Shown: positions 46,468-57,915, counted from the first letter of the stretch. The stretch: DNA of 64,000 nucleotides from Bolinopsis microptera (GCF_026151205.1 NC_087084.1:12799453-12863452); one strand, 5' to 3'. The notes: generated from the letters alone by a model not told the origin. A program made the numbers and translations.

Positions 46468-46797
46468 GGCCAAACCTTGAGATGAGGGTCGGACGCAGTG
46501 GTCAAGAGCACTGTGATGTAGTGTGGGCAGCTCCGAGCGATCTCCAACCACCGTCCAATTAATCCCTTTTAGGAGGCTAATGGGAAAGCCATTAGTGGGC
46601 AACATGAGTTGGTCAGGTGACCACTTTGGCGTTTAAACATGCTATCTGGGTGACCTCGGATGTCTCATTACTTGCCCCGCTCTGGAGGGTAGCAAGGAAA
46701 TATTATACAGATACCGAGCGAAGAGAAAAGAGCTAGGTTGACCTCTAAGTAAGGTCCCGGGAGACACTCTCAATGGGCTGTTTTTTATAACTTTGTC

Positions 46798-46913
46798 AAC
46801 ACTACTATATTAACAAAATATTGTGAGGTAAGGATTAAGTTCCAATGTGTAACTGGTTCTCTCCGGAGACAGACTTCATCTCTATTTGGTAAAGCCTTCC
46901 AACAAGGAGGGCT
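46798..46913 (+). ncRNA. Spliced leader RNA gene copy 53
   Basis: The junction 46827/46828 reads TGTGAG|GTAAG. Sm-like TCTATTTGG. Confidence 0.76.
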
Positions 46914-47143
46914 CTATAATTCGGATGCAATAATAAAAGATAAAAAGTGAGGCTCCCGCGTATTGGTATCCCGACAGCCAGCTCCGAGTCATGTCCTCTT
47001 AGCCTCAGGGTGTTGTGAGCACTAAACCAAAAGTAGCAGCAATGTTGTTACAATTCAAGAGTGCTAATCGCCAGCATAAAACAAATATTTGCTGGACTGA
47101 GGAATTAATTATTAAATGTAGTGGCCGTTATTTCATAACTTTC

Positions 47144-47262
47144 GGATTACTGGCCATACTCGGGTGAATACCCCCCATCACGTTCGATCTGGGAAGTTAA
47201 GCAACTGCAGGCCGGGTTAGTTCTGGGATGGTGACCGCCTGGGAATTCCGGTGGCGTATTCC
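47144..47262 (+). rRNA. 5S rRNA copy 54
   Basis: Box A to GGCCGGGTTAG is exact; the 3' end is GGTGGCGTATTCC. Confidence 0.95.
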
Positions 47263-47685
47263 TTTTGCATATGATTTGTTATTCCATCATTTTTTGACGA
47301 GGGTGATCCCTTGTTTGGTACGTGCATCCCCTAATAAATGGCCCCCCCATTTCATTGAATGGCCGGCCAACTGAGAAGAGGTCGGTAACAGTGGTCAAGA
47401 GCACTGTTGATGTAGTGTGGTGCAGCATCGAGCTGCAATATCACCTTTTCCATTTACATCCCTTTTTAGGTGGCTAATGGGGAAAGCGTTATGGGCAAAA
47501 TGAGCATTGGGTCAGGTGGGACCACTTTGGCGTAAAATTCATGCTATCTTGTGACCTCAACGTGTCTCTTTACTTGCCCGCTTGGAGGGTTATAGATAGG
47601 ATTATTCTACAGATCCGAGCACGGAAAGATCTAGGTTGACATGAAGTAGGCCTGGGACCACTCTATGGGCAGTTTTAATACTTTC

Positions 47686-47801
47686 AACACTATATTATAA
47701 AATTATTGAGGTAAGATTTAAGTTCAATGTGTAACTGGTTCTCTGTACGGCTCGACCAGTCATCACAACTTTTTGGTAAGCCTTCCACAAGCGCAGGGCC
47801 T
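47686..47801 (+). ncRNA. Spliced leader RNA gene copy 54
   Basis: The junction 47710/47711 reads TTGAG|GTAAG. The first hairpin is broken (CTCTGTACGGCTCGACC). Confidence 0.73.
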
Positions 47802-48040
47802 CTAATGAAACACGATTTGCAGATAATGATAACAGAGATCCGGTCAAATTGTATCCCGACAGACAGCTCCGAGTAATGTCCTGCTTAGCATGGTTTTGTG
47901 ATGCATGACAACGCTCTAAAAAGTAGCCGGCTAATGTTTGGTTACAATCAAGTGCTAATCGCCAGCCATAAAAACTAATATTTGCAGGGAACTGAGTAAT
48001 TAATTATTAAATGTAGTCTGGCCGTAATTTCATAACTTTC

Positions 48041-48165
48041 GGATGTACGGCCATACTCGGTTGAATCACCCCATCTCGTTTCGATCTGGGTAAGGTTAAG
48101 CAACTGCAGGCCGGGTTAGTACTTTGGATGGGTGGGACCCGCCTGGGAATTCCGGTGCCGTCTCC
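48041..48165 (+). rRNA. 5S rRNA copy 55
   Basis: GGATGTACGGCCATACTCGG; small extras in helix III; the 3' end is GTGCCGTCTCC. Confidence 0.95.
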
Positions 48166-48604
48166 TTTTGTCAAATGATTTGTTTAATTTCCTCATTTTT
48201 TTGAGAGGAGTGACCCTTTTTTTGGGTAAGTTCGTGACCCGCCTAAAATGGCCCCCCCATTTCATCTGAATGCCGGCCAAAACCTGTGAAGAGGTCGGAA
48301 CATGTGTCAAGAGCACTCTGTGATGTAGTGTGTGCAGCATCGAGCTGGCATTCTCTCAAACAGCGTCCAATTAAATCCCTTTTAAGGTGGCTAATCGGGA
48401 AAAGCATTATGGGGCAACATGAGATGGTCAGGTGAACCCACTTTGGCGTTTAAATCATGCTTTCTGTGACCTCTCGTGTCTCATTACTTGCCGCTCTGGT
48501 GGGTGCAAAGGGATATTCTACAGATCAGCAGCAAGGAAAAGAGCTTAGGTTGACTTATAAGTAGGCCTGGGACCACTCAATGGCGCAGCTGTTAAGTACT
48601 TTTC

Positions 48605-48720
48605 AAACACTTGTATAATCAAATAATTTGAGGTATGATTAAGTTCCAATGTGTATCTGCCGTTCTCGTCCGGAGACCAGACTTCACATCTTATTGGTAA
48701 GCCTTCTCACAAGGAGGGCT
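48605..48720 (+). ncRNA. Spliced leader RNA gene copy 55
   Basis: The junction 48632/48633 reads TTTGAG|GTATG. Sm-like ATCTTATTGG; the 3' hairpin is nearly exact. Confidence 0.77.
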
Positions 48721-48948
48721 CTAATAAACGATGCAAATATAAAGATACAGAGCTCCGGTATTGTATCCCGACTGCCGCTCGGAGTCTGTCCTATCGTAGC
48801 ATGGTTTTGTGATCACACCAAAAAGTGTAGGCATGCAATGTTTGTTACAATTTCATAAGTGGCTAAATCGCCAGCATAAACCACGTATATTTGCAGGAAC
48901 TGTCGGAATTAATTATTAAATGTAGTGGCCGTAACTTTCTTAACTTTC

Positions 48949-49072
48949 GGATTCCGGCCAGCGGTGAATACAACCCCATCTCGTTTCAGGATCGGGAAGG
49001 TTAAAGCAACGGCAGGCCGGTGTTAGTAATTGGATGGGGTGACCGCCTGGGAATTGTCCCGGTGCCGTATCC
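48949..49072 (+). rRNA. 5S rRNA copy 56
   Basis: The GGCC(ATACTC)GG segment is partly lost; the rest is near consensus. Confidence 0.94.
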
Positions 49073-49201
49073 TTTTGCAAAAGATTTGTTAATTTCCTCG
49101 CATTTTTTGAGAGGGTGACCCTTTTGTTGGGTAACCGTGACCCTCTATGAAAGGCCCCCCATTTCATCTGTGTATGGCGGCCAAACCTGAGAAGAGTCGG
49201 A

Positions 49202-49329
49202 ACAGTGTCAAGAGCACTGTGATGTAGTGTGTGCAGCATCGAGCTGCATCTCCAACCGTTCCAATTACTTCCTTTTAGGTGGCTATTGGGAAAGCCATTA
49301 TGGGAAACTATGAGCTGGTCAGGTGACCA
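49202..49329 (+). other. Hairpin cluster in spacer A (representative copy)
   Basis: Four perfect foldbacks follow each other. ACAGTG 49202-49207 pairs with CACTGT 49215-49220. TGCAGC 49232-49237 pairs with GCTGCA 49243-49248. TGGCT 49280-49284 pairs with AGCCA 49293-49297. TGGTCA 49316-49321 pairs with TGACCA 49324-49329. The same set recurs in clean units. It may be part of an unrecognised small RNA or merely spacer structure. Confidence 0.45.
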
Positions 49330-49487
49330 CTTTGGCGTTAAATCATGCGATCTGGGACCTCCGTGTCTCATTACTTGCCGCTGGACGGGTTGCAAGGAAA
49401 TATTCTACCAGGATCCGAGCCAAAGGAAGAGCTATGGTTGACATCTATAAGTAGGCCTGGGACACTCAATGGGCGTTTTATACTTTC

Positions 49488-49596
49488 AACACTACTATAT
49501 ACATATTAATTTGAGGTAAGATTAAGTTCAATGTTGTACTGGTTCTCTCCGGAGACGGCTTCACATCTTTTGGTATGCCTTCCACCACGAGGGCCT
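49488..49596 (+). ncRNA. Spliced leader RNA gene copy 56
   Basis: The junction 49515/49516 is TTTGAG|GTAAG. ATCTTTTGG is exact; the 3' arm reads ACGAGGGCCT. Confidence 0.78.
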
Positions 49597-49816
49597 ATAA
49601 AACGATCAATCATAAAAGATAACAGAGCTCCCGCGTATTGTATCCGACAGCCAGCTCCGAGTATGTCCTCTTAGCATTGGTTTTGTGATCACAAACCAAA
49701 AAGTAGCAGCAAGTTGTTCAATCAAAGTGCTAATCGCCCAGCATTAAAAATAATATTTGCAGGAACTGGGACAATTAATTATTTAAATGTAGTGGCCGCC
49801 GTAATTCATAACTTTC

Positions 49817-49942
49817 GGAATACGGCCATACTCGGTTGAATACTCCCCCATTCTCGTTCGATCTGGGGAACGTTAACGCTCAACTGAGGCCGAGGGTTTG
49901 TACTGGATGGGTGACCGCCTGGGAATTCCGGTGCCGTTATCC
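49817..49942 (+). rRNA. 5S rRNA copy 57
   Basis: GGAATACGGCCATACTCGGTTG; box A is disturbed (GAACGTTAACGCTCAAC); box C is exact. Confidence 0.94.
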
Positions 49943-50013
49943 TTTGGCAAATGATTTGTTATTTTCCTCATTGAGAGGGTGACCCTTTTTTGGGTACAAG
50001 AGACACCCTAAAT

Positions 50014-50029
50014 GGGGGCCCCCCCCCCC
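50014..50029. other. G5-C11 run at the C7 tract
   Basis: The usual AATGG-C7-ATTTC reads AATG5-C11-ATTTC, a lengthened homopolymer. Confidence 0.5.
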
Positions 50030-50329
50030 ATTTCATCTGAATGGCCGGGTCCAAACTGAGAAGAGGTCGGAAAGTGTCAAGAGCACTGGTGATGTAGTGT
50101 GTGCAGCATCGTGCGGATCTCCCAACAAGAACTGTACTCAATTATCCCTTTAATAGCGCTGCTAATGGGAAAGACATTGTATGGGCAACATTGAGATGGG
50201 TCAGGTGACCACTTTGTCGTGAAAATCATGTATCGTGTGACAATTCACGTGTCTCACTTGACTTGCCGCTCTTGGAGGGTAGCAGGAAATATTCTGTACA
50301 GATCGAGCAAGGAAAGAGCTAGGTTGACA

Positions 50330-50335
50330 TATAAG
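50330..50335 (+). promoter_or_regulatory. TATAAG motif upstream of SL RNA (representative copy)
   Basis: GACATATAAGTAGGCCTGGG precedes the SL gene in nearly every unit. TATAAG starts 72 bp before the splice junction of copy 57 (50401/50402). If it acts as a TATA box with a start about 30 bp downstream, the leader would be roughly 40 nt long. If the leader is nematode-sized (22 nt), the motif would lie near -50, where snRNA-type proximal elements sit. The sequence alone does not decide. Confidence 0.45.
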
Positions 50336-50372
50336 TAGGCCTGGGACACTCAATGGGCAGTTTAATACTTTC

Positions 50373-50488
50373 AACACTACTATATAACAAATAATTTGAA
50401 GGTAAGATTAAGTTCCAATGTGTAACTGGTTCTCTCCGGGAGACCGACTTCACTCTCTTGTTGGGTAAGCCTTCCACAAGGATGGGCT
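50373..50488 (+). ncRNA. Spliced leader RNA gene copy 57
   Basis: The leader is exact from CAACACTACTATATAACA. The junction 50401/50402 reads TTTGAAG|GTAAG; the Sm-like tract is poor (CTCTTGTTGG). Confidence 0.77.
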
Positions 50489-50728
50489 TAATAAAACGAT
50501 GCAATAAACATAAAGATAAACAGAGCTCACGGTATTGTATCCGATACAGCCAGCTCACAGTCTTGTGTCTTCTTAGCATGGTTTTGTTGATCACAACCAA
50601 AAAGCGCTCGTCAGCAATGTTGTTACAATCAGAACAGTTGCTATTCGCCAGCCATCTTACTAAACTATTATTTGCAGGAACCTGAGGAATTATTTATTTA
50701 AATGTATGGCCGTAATTATCATAATTTC

Positions 50729-50865
50729 GCGATACGGGGGGGGGCCTATACTCGGTTGGAATACACCCATTCTCTGTCGACTCTGGGAAAGTTTAAGCAC
50801 CTGCAGGCGGGTTCAGTACTTGGACTGGGTTGACCGCCTGGGATAATTCCGGCTTGCCGATGTCC
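50729..50865 (+). rRNA. 5S rRNA copy 58, with G9 run
   Basis: 137 nt. ATACGGCC becomes ATAC-G9-CC (G run 50736-50744). The 3' strand is also broken (GCCGATGTCC). Confidence 0.9.
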
Positions 50866-51292
50866 TTATTTGCATTTGATTTGTTCATTTCTCAGTTTTT
50901 GAGTGTGGTGACCCTTTTTTGGGTAACGCTGAGCCCCTAAAATGTGCCTCATCCCCCATTTCATCCTGAATGGCCCGGCAATAACTGTCGAGAGGTCGGA
51001 ACAGTGTCAAGAGCAACTGTGATGTGAGTGTGTGCGCATTCGAGCTGCATCTCCAACACGTACAATTAATCCTTTTAAGGTGGCTAATGGGAAAGCCTTT
51101 AGGGGCAACGGAGATGGTCAGGTGACCACTTTGGCGTTAAATCATGCTATTCTTGTGACTCCAGTGTCTCTCATTCTTGCTGCGCTCTGGAGGGTTACGA
51201 GAGGAAATATTCTACAGATCGAGCACGTAAAGTCTTAGGTTGACATATAAGTAGGCTGAGGACCACTCATATGGGCAGTTTTTAATACTTTC

Positions 51293-51423
51293 AACACTAC
51301 TATATTACAAAATTATTTGAGGTAATATGTATGATTTAAGTTTCAATGTGTACTGGTTTCTCTCCGGAGGACCAGACTTGTTCAATATATTTTGGTACAG
51401 GGCCTTCGTCACAAGCGAGGGCT
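51293..51423 (+). ncRNA. Spliced leader RNA gene copy 58
   Basis: The longest copy (131 nt). The junction 51321/51322 reads TTTGAG|GTAATATG; extras surround the Sm-like ATATTTTGG. Confidence 0.73.
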
Positions 51424-51664
51424 CTAATAATCGCGAGATGACAATATAAAGGATAAGACAGAGGCTCCGGTATTGTATCCCGACAGCACTCAAGCTCCGT
51501 GTACATGTCTCCTTTCTGCATTGTTTTGTGTCACAACCAAAAAGTAAGCCAGCAATGTTGTTCAATAAGTTGCTATCTGCCAGCCATAAAAACTAACGCA
51601 TTTGTAGGATGGAAATGAGGATATTAATTTATTAAATGTAGTGGCCGATTAATTTATAACTTTA

Positions 51665-51790
51665 GGATACGGCCATACTCGGTTGAATTCACCCATCTCG
51701 TTCGATTCTGGTAGTGTTAAAGCATACTGCAGCGTGGGTTTAAGTTACTTGGATGTGTGGACGCACTGGGGAATTCCCGGTGCCGTATCC
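51665..51790 (+). rRNA. 5S rRNA copy 59
   Basis: GGATACGGCCATACTCGGTTGAA is exact; box A and box C are disturbed; GAATTCCCGGTGCCGTATCC is exact. Confidence 0.94.
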
Positions 51791-52208
51791 TTTTGCAAAT
51801 GATTGTAATTTCCTCATTTTTGAGAGGGTGACCTTTTTGGGTAACGTGGGACCCCTAAAATGGCCCCCCCATTCATCTGAATGGCGGCAACCTGAGAAGA
51901 GGTCGGTACCAGTGTCAAGAGCACTGTGATGTAGTGTGTGCAGCATCGAGCTGCATCTCCAACACGTCCTCAATTACATCCTTTTAGGAGAGGCTAATGG
52001 GAAAGCCATTATGGCAACATGAGATGGCAGGTGACACTTTGGCGTTATAAATCATGCTATTCTTGTGACATCACAGTGTTCATTTCTTGCTCGCTCTGGA
52101 GAGGTTGTGCAAGAAATAGTCTACAGATCCGAGCACTAAGGAAAGAGCGTTAGGTTGAATATAATGTAGGCCTGGGACCCACTCAATGGGCAAGAGTTTT
52201 AAACTTTC

Positions 52209-52324
52209 AACACTACTATTTTAACAAATAATTTGATGGTAAGTTAAGTTCCAATGTGTAACTTGGTTCTCTACGGAGCCCAGACTTCAATCTTTTGGTA
52301 AGTGTGCTTCCACAAGGAGGGCCT
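52209..52324 (+). ncRNA. Spliced leader RNA gene copy 59
   Basis: The junction 52238/52239 reads TTTGATG|GTAAG. TCTTTTGG is followed by extra GTG before the 3' hairpin. Confidence 0.75.
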
Positions 52325-52556
52325 CTATTTAAACGTGCAATATAAGTTAAACTGATGTCCCGGTCTTTGTATCCGACAGCCTGCTCGAGTGCTCATGTCC
52401 TTCTTAGCATGGTTTTTGTGATCTCAGAACCAATGTGAGTAGCCAGCATGTTGTGTTCAAGTCAAAGTTGCTATTCGCCAGCCTAAAATAATATTTGCCT
52501 AGGAAAACTGTGGAATTAATTATTAAATGTAGTGGCCGTATATTTTCATAACTTTC

Positions 52557-52682
52557 GATACAGGCCATACTCGGTGATACACCCCATCTCGTTCGATCGC
52601 TGGATGTTAAGTCGAATCTGCAGGCCGGCGGTGAGTACTTGGATGGGTGCTACCGCCTCGGGGTATTCCCGGTGCCGTGATC
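52557..52682 (+). rRNA. 5S rRNA copy 60
   Basis: CGATACAGGCC start; box A is disturbed (GGATGTTAAGTCGAATC). Confidence 0.92.
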
Positions 52683-52697
52683 TTGAGTGCATAATGA

Positions 52698-52707
52698 TTT
52701 TTTTTTT
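52698..52707 (+). other. T10 run after 5S copy 60
   Basis: The usual GATTTGTTAATTTCC reads GAT-T-run-CTCGTTATTTCC. It is a lengthened T tract in the termination region; probably noise. Confidence 0.4.
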
Positions 52708-53110
52708 CTCGTTATTTCCTCATTTTTTGCGAGGGTGACCCTTTTTTGGGTTAACGTGACCCTAAAATGGGCCCCCCCATATTTCATCTGAATGGCGGCC
52801 AACCGAGGAGGTCGGAACAGTGTCAAGAGCACTGTGACTGTAGTCTGTTGCAGATCGAGCTGCATCTCCAACACGTCCAATTTATCCCTTTTAAGTGGCT
52901 AATGGAAAGCCATTATGGGCAACAATGAAGATGGTCAGGTGACCACTTTGGCGTTAAATCCATGCTATCTTGTGACCTTCCGTGTCCTCATTACTTGCCG
53001 CTCGGGAGGGGTAGCAAGAAAATGATATCTACAGATCCGAGCAAGGAAAGAGCTAGGTTGGACATATGAGTAGCCTGGGCCACTCATGTGGGGCAGGTCT
53101 TAATACTTTC

Positions 53111-53228
53111 AACTCTACTATATAAAAAAGAATTTGATGGTAGATTAAGTTCTCCAATGTGTAACTGGTTCTCTCCGCGAGACCAGATCTTCACATCTTT
53201 TGGTAGTGCCTTGCCACAAGGGAGGGCT
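53111..53228 (+). ncRNA. Spliced leader RNA gene copy 60
   Basis: The junction 53139/53140 reads TTTGATG|GTAGA. ATCTTTTGG is exact. Confidence 0.76.
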
Positions 53229-53456
53229 CTAATAAACTCGATGCATTATAAAGATAAACAGAGCTCCCGTTATTGTATCCGCAGCCGCTCCGAGTCTGTC
53301 CTCGTAGCATGGTTTTGTGATCATCAACCAAATAAGTAGCCAGCAATGTTGTTACAATCAAAGTGCCTAATCGTCCAGCCCTATTAAAAACTAATATTTG
53401 CAGGAATACTGAGGGAATTTATTATTAAATGTAGTGGCCGTAATTTCATAACTTTC

Positions 53457-53576
53457 GATACGGCCATACTCAGGTTGAATACACCCAATCGTTCGAATCT
53501 GGAAGGTAAGCAACTGCAGGCCGGGGGAGTTACTTGGATGGCGTGATCCGCCTGGAAGTTCCGGTGCCGGTAATAC
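53457..53576 (+). rRNA. 5S rRNA copy 61
   Basis: CGATACGGCCATACTC start; the 3' strand is broken (GCCGGTAATAC). Confidence 0.92.
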
Positions 53577-53998
53577 TTTTGCAACATGATTTGTTAATTT
53601 CCTCTCACTTTTTTGAGAGGGTGAACCTTTTTTGGGTACGTGACCCCTAAATGGCCCCCCTCCTTTCATCTGAATGGGCCGGCCAAACCTGAGAAGAGGT
53701 CGGAACAGTGTCAGAGGCACTTTGATGTTAGTGTGTGCAGCATCGAGCCGCATCTCCCAACACGTCCAATTCAATCCCTTTTCAGGTGGCTTTGGGAAAG
53801 CCATTATGGGAACATAGAGGATGGTCAGGTGACAACTTTGCGTTAATTTCATGCTATCTTGTGACCTCACGTGTACTTCATTATACTGCCGCTCTGGAGG
53901 GTAGCAAGCAATATTCTACAGATCCGAGCAAGAAGAGCATAGGTTGCATATAAGTAGGCGCTGGGACCACTCATCTTGGCAGTTTTATATACTGTTTC

Positions 53999-54118
53999 AA
54001 TCATACTAATAAAACAATAATTTGAGGTAAGATTATAGTTTCCAATGTGTAACTGGTTCTCTCCTCGGAGACCACAGACTTCGAGCATCTTTTGGTAAGC
54101 CTTCCACATAGGAGGGCT
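53999..54118 (+). ncRNA. Spliced leader RNA gene copy 61
   Basis: The junction 54026/54027 is TTTGAG|GTAAG. ATCTTTTGG is exact; GAG is inserted before it. Confidence 0.77.
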
Positions 54119-54348
54119 CTATTAAACGATGCATAATAAAGATGTGACAGAGCCCCGGTATTGTATCCCGACAGCCAGCTCGAGTCCTTTGTCTTTCTTT
54201 GCCTTGGTTTTGAGGATCCAACCAAACAGTAGCTCAGCATTGTTTGTTACAATCAAAGTGCTAATCGCCAGCCATTAAAATAATATTGCTGGAGGAACTG
54301 AGGAATTAATTATTTAATGTAGTGGCCTGTAATTTCATAACTCCTTTC

Positions 54349-54473
54349 GGATACGGCCTTACTCGGTTTGGAATACACCCTCACATCTCGTTCGATCTGG
54401 GAAGTTAAGCAACTGCAGAGCCGGTGTTAGTAATTTGGGATGGGTGGACGTCTGGAAATTCGGTGCCGGATCC
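54349..54473 (+). rRNA. 5S rRNA copy 62
   Basis: GGATACGGCC and box A are exact; the 3' end is GGTGCCGGATCC. Confidence 0.94.
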
Positions 54474-54905
54474 TTTGGCAAATGTATTTGTTAATTTCCC
54501 TCATTTTTGAGAGGTGACCCTTTTTTGGTAACGTGACCCCTAAAATGGCCCCCACCTTTTCATCGAATGGCGGCCCAGTAACCTGAGAAGTGGTCGGACT
54601 AGTGGCAAGTGCACTGGTGATGGCTAGTTGCTTTTGTGCTGCATCGAGCTGATCTCCATCACGTCCAATTTACATCCCTTTTAGGTGGCTATGGGAAAGC
54701 CATTATGGGGCAACATGAGATGGTCATGGTGACTCCACTTTGGCGTTTGTAATTCATTTGCTATCATGTGCCTCACGTTTTCATTACTTGCCGCTCTGGA
54801 GGGGTAGCAAGGAATATTATTCTACAGATCGAGCTAGGAAGAAAGGTTGGTTGACATATAGTTGGCCTTGGGACCACTCATATGGCGCAGTTTTAATACT
54901 TTACC

Positions 54906-55018
54906 AAAATACTATTATAACAAATAATTGACTGGTAAGATTAAGTTCAATGGTAACAGTTCTTCTCGTGCCGGAGACCAGATTCACATTTTTGGTAAGC
55001 CTTCCTCAAGGAGCGGCT
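54906..55018 (+). ncRNA. Spliced leader RNA gene copy 62
   Basis: The junction 54934/54935 reads TTGACTG|GTAAG. Sm-like ATTTTTGG. Confidence 0.74.
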
Positions 55019-55249
55019 CTAGATAACGATGCTTCTTATATAAGATAACAGAGCTGCCGGTATTGTATCCGCAGGCCAGCTCCGGTCATGTCCTTCTTAG
55101 CATTGGTTTTGTGTTCACAACCAAAGTAAGTAGGCCACGCAATGTTGTTACAATCAAGGTGCTAATCGCCAGCCATAAAAACACTGTAATATTTGCAGGA
55201 ACGGAGGAATTAATAATTCAATGTTGTGGCCTCGTATTTCATAACTTTC

Positions 55250-55371
55250 GGATTACGGCCATACTCGGTTGAATACACCCCATCTCGTTCGATCTGGGAA
55301 GTTAAGCATCTGCAGGCCGGGTGTAGTACTTGGATGGGTGAACGCCCCTGGGAATTCCCGCTGCCAGTATC
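55250..55371 (+). rRNA. 5S rRNA copy 63 (clean 5' two-thirds)
   Basis: From GGATTACGGCC through GTACTTGGATGGGTG it departs from consensus at only a few bases. The 3' end is CTGCCAGTATC. Confidence 0.96.
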
Positions 55372-55794
55372 TTTTGCAATGATTTGTAATTTACTCATTT
55401 TTTGATCGTGGTGACCCTCTTTTTTGGGTATACGTGACCCTAAATGGGCCCCCCATTTTCTTCTGAATGGCCGGCCAAAACTGAGAAGGAGGTCGAACAG
55501 TGTCCAGAGCATGATGATGTTGTGTGTGCAGCCATCGAGCTGCATATCTCCTACTCGTCCAATTACATACTTTAATGTGCTTAATGGGAAACGCCCTTTA
55601 GGGCAAACATGAGATGGTCAGGTGACCCACTTTGGCGTTAAATCATGCTATATTGTGACCGTACGTGTCCTCATTACTTGCCGCTTCCTGGAGCGGTAGC
55701 AACGGAAATATTCTACAGATACGAAAGCAAGGAAAGAGCTAGAGTTGACATTTAAGTAGGACTGGGACCACTCAATGGCAGTTTTAATACTTTC

Positions 55795-55909
55795 AACACT
55801 ACCTATCTTAACAACTTACATTTGAGGTAAGATTAAGTTCCAATGTGTAAACTGGTTCTTACGGTGACCGACTTCAATCTTTTGGTAAGCCCTTCCACAA
55901 GGACGGGTC
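55795..55909 (+). ncRNA. Spliced leader RNA gene copy 63
   Basis: The junction 55826/55827 is TTTGAG|GTAAG. TCTTTTGG is intact. Confidence 0.77.
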
Positions 55910-56131
55910 TTATAAACGATGCAATAATAAGTTAACAGAGCCTCCGGTATTGTATCCCGAACAGCCAGCTCCGGAGTCATGTCCTCTTAGTTGGTTTTGT
56001 GATCACAACAAAAGTAGCCTGCATGTGTTACATTTCAGATGCTAGATTCTCTCAGCCTATAAAACTTATTTTGCAGGAAACTGAGGTATTAATTTATTTA
56101 TTGTAGGGGCAGTAAGTTTCATTTCACTTTC

Positions 56132-56255
56132 GGATACGGATACTGGGTTGAGATACACCCCATCTCGTTCGACCGGGATCAGTTAAGCTCAACACTGCAG
56201 GCCGGGTTGGTACTTGGATGGGTGACCGCCTGGGGATTTCCCGGTGCCGTCTTCC
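56132..56255 (+). rRNA. 5S rRNA copy 64
   Basis: GGATACGGATAC start; helix III is disturbed (GACCGGGATCAGTTAAGC); box C is exact. Confidence 0.93.
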
Positions 56256-56686
56256 TTTTGCTTCATGATTTTGTTAATTTCTCATTTTTGACCTGAGGGG
56301 TGACCCTTTTTTTGGGTAAGTGACCCCTAAAATGGCCCCCCATTTTCATCTGAATGGAGGCCAAACTGAGAAGATGGTCGGTACAGTGTCAGAGCTCTTG
56401 TGATGTTTGTGTGCAGCTTCGTGATGCATCTCCAACACGGCCAATACATCCCTTTTATTGGTGGCTGTTATGGGGAAAAGCCTCATTTATGGGCACATGG
56501 AGCTGGTCAGGTGACCACCTTTGGCTCGTTAAATCATGCTATCTTGTGACCTCACGTGTTCATTACTTGCCGCTCTGGGGGTTAGCAGGAAATAATTCTA
56601 CAGATCCGAGCATGGACAAGAGCTTATGGTTGACATTGTAAAGTAGGCCTGGGACCACTCAATGGGCAGTTTTTTATACTTTTCAG

Positions 56687-56801
56687 AACACTCCTATATA
56701 ACAAATCAATTTGAGTGGTAAGATTATGTTCCAATGTGTATGGTTCTCTCCTGGAGCCCAGACCTTACATCTTTTGGTTAAGCCTTCCACTAGGTTGGGC
56801 T
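56687..56801 (+). ncRNA. Spliced leader RNA gene copy 64
   Basis: The junction 56717/56718 reads TTTGAGTG|GTAAG. ATCTTTTGG is exact. Confidence 0.76.
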
Positions 56802-57039
56802 CTATGAACCGATTGCAATAATAAAGATACTCACAGAGATATCACGGTTATTGTGTTTTATCCGACAGCCAGCTCCGAGTCATGTCCTCTTAGCATGGTT
56901 TTGTGATCATCAACCAAAAAGTAAGACAGCAATGTTGTACAATCAAAGTTGTAATCGGCTAGCCATGTGAAAACTAATATTGAGGAAACTTGAGGGAATT
57001 AATTATTTATTAGTGGCCTCGTAATGTCAAAACTGTTTC

Positions 57040-57153
57040 GGATACGGCCTACTCGGGTTGAATACACCTCTCGTTCGATCTGGAAGGTAAGAAACTGCAG
57101 GCGGGGTTGTACTTGGATGGGTGGACCGCCTGGGAATTCCCGGTGCCGTTTTA
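57040..57153 (+). rRNA. 5S rRNA copy 65
   Basis: Part of CACCCCATCTCG is lost (CACCTCTCG). The 3' strand runs into T (GCCGTTTTA). Confidence 0.93.
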
Positions 57154-57298
57154 TTTTGCAAATGATTTGTTATGGCTCCTCTTTTTTTGAGATGGGTGCC
57201 CTTTTTGGTAACGTGACCCCTAAAATGGCCCCCCATTTCTTGTATGGCCGGCACAAACCTGAGAAGAGGGGTACGGAAACAGTGTTCAAGGCACTGTT

Positions 57299-57307
57299 GG
57301 GGGGGGG
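57299..57307. other. G9 run in spacer A
   Basis: It is inserted after the CACTGT arm of the hairpin cluster (CACTGTT-G9-AATG), in this unit only. Confidence 0.5.
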
Positions 57308-57586
57308 AATGTAGTGTGTGGCGGGTATCCGAGCTGCATCTCCAACACGTCCAATTACATCCTTATAAGGTGGCATATGGAAAGCCATTATGGGCGAACA
57401 TGAGATGGTCAGGTGACACTTTGCGTTAAATCATTGCTATCTTGTGATCCTAACGTGTCTCTTTTACTTGCACGCTCTGGTAGCGGTAGCAAGGAAGTTG
57501 TCTACAGATCCGAGCTAGGAAAGAGCATAGGTTGTCATTTTTATGTAGGCTGGGCCTCACTCGTTTGGGTCAGTTTTAATACTTTC

Positions 57587-57699
57587 AACCTACACTATTA
57601 ACAAAATAATTTTGAGGTATGATTAAGTTTCAATGAGTAATATTGGTTTCTCTCCAGGAGACGACTTCAATCTTTTGTAAGCTTTCACAAGGACGGGCT
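57587..57699 (+). ncRNA. Spliced leader RNA gene copy 65
   Basis: The junction 57616/57617 reads TTTGAG|GTATG. TCTTTTG; the 3' arms are AGCTTTC/GGACGGGCT. Confidence 0.75.
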
Positions 57700-57901
57700 C
57701 ATAATTAAACGACGCAATATTAAAGACTAAACAGAGCTCCCGGTAATTGTATCCGACAGCCAGCTCGAGTCTAATGTCCTTTACGCATGGTTTTGGATCA
57801 CAACACAAAAAGTATGCCGCAAGGTTGGTTACCATTCAAAGTTGATGATCGCCAGCCATAAAAACTAATATTTGCAGGAAACTTGAGGAATTAATCTTTC
57901 T

Positions 57902-57915
57902 AAAAAAATAAAAAT
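57902..57915. other. A-rich insert upstream of 5S copy 66
   Basis: A7-T-A5-T splits the TTAATTATTAAATG upstream element of 5S copy 66. Confidence 0.5.

Noticed and set aside
49195..49330. Spacer A hairpin cluster as a tRNA or U-snRNA gene
   Set aside because: TGGCTAATGGG is only a partial A box, no B box follows, and no U1, U2, U4, U5 or U6 signature is present.
49620..49640. ACAGAG in spacer B as a U6 core
   Set aside because: The neighbouring U6 sequence (AGATTAGCATGG region) is missing; six matching bases are not enough.
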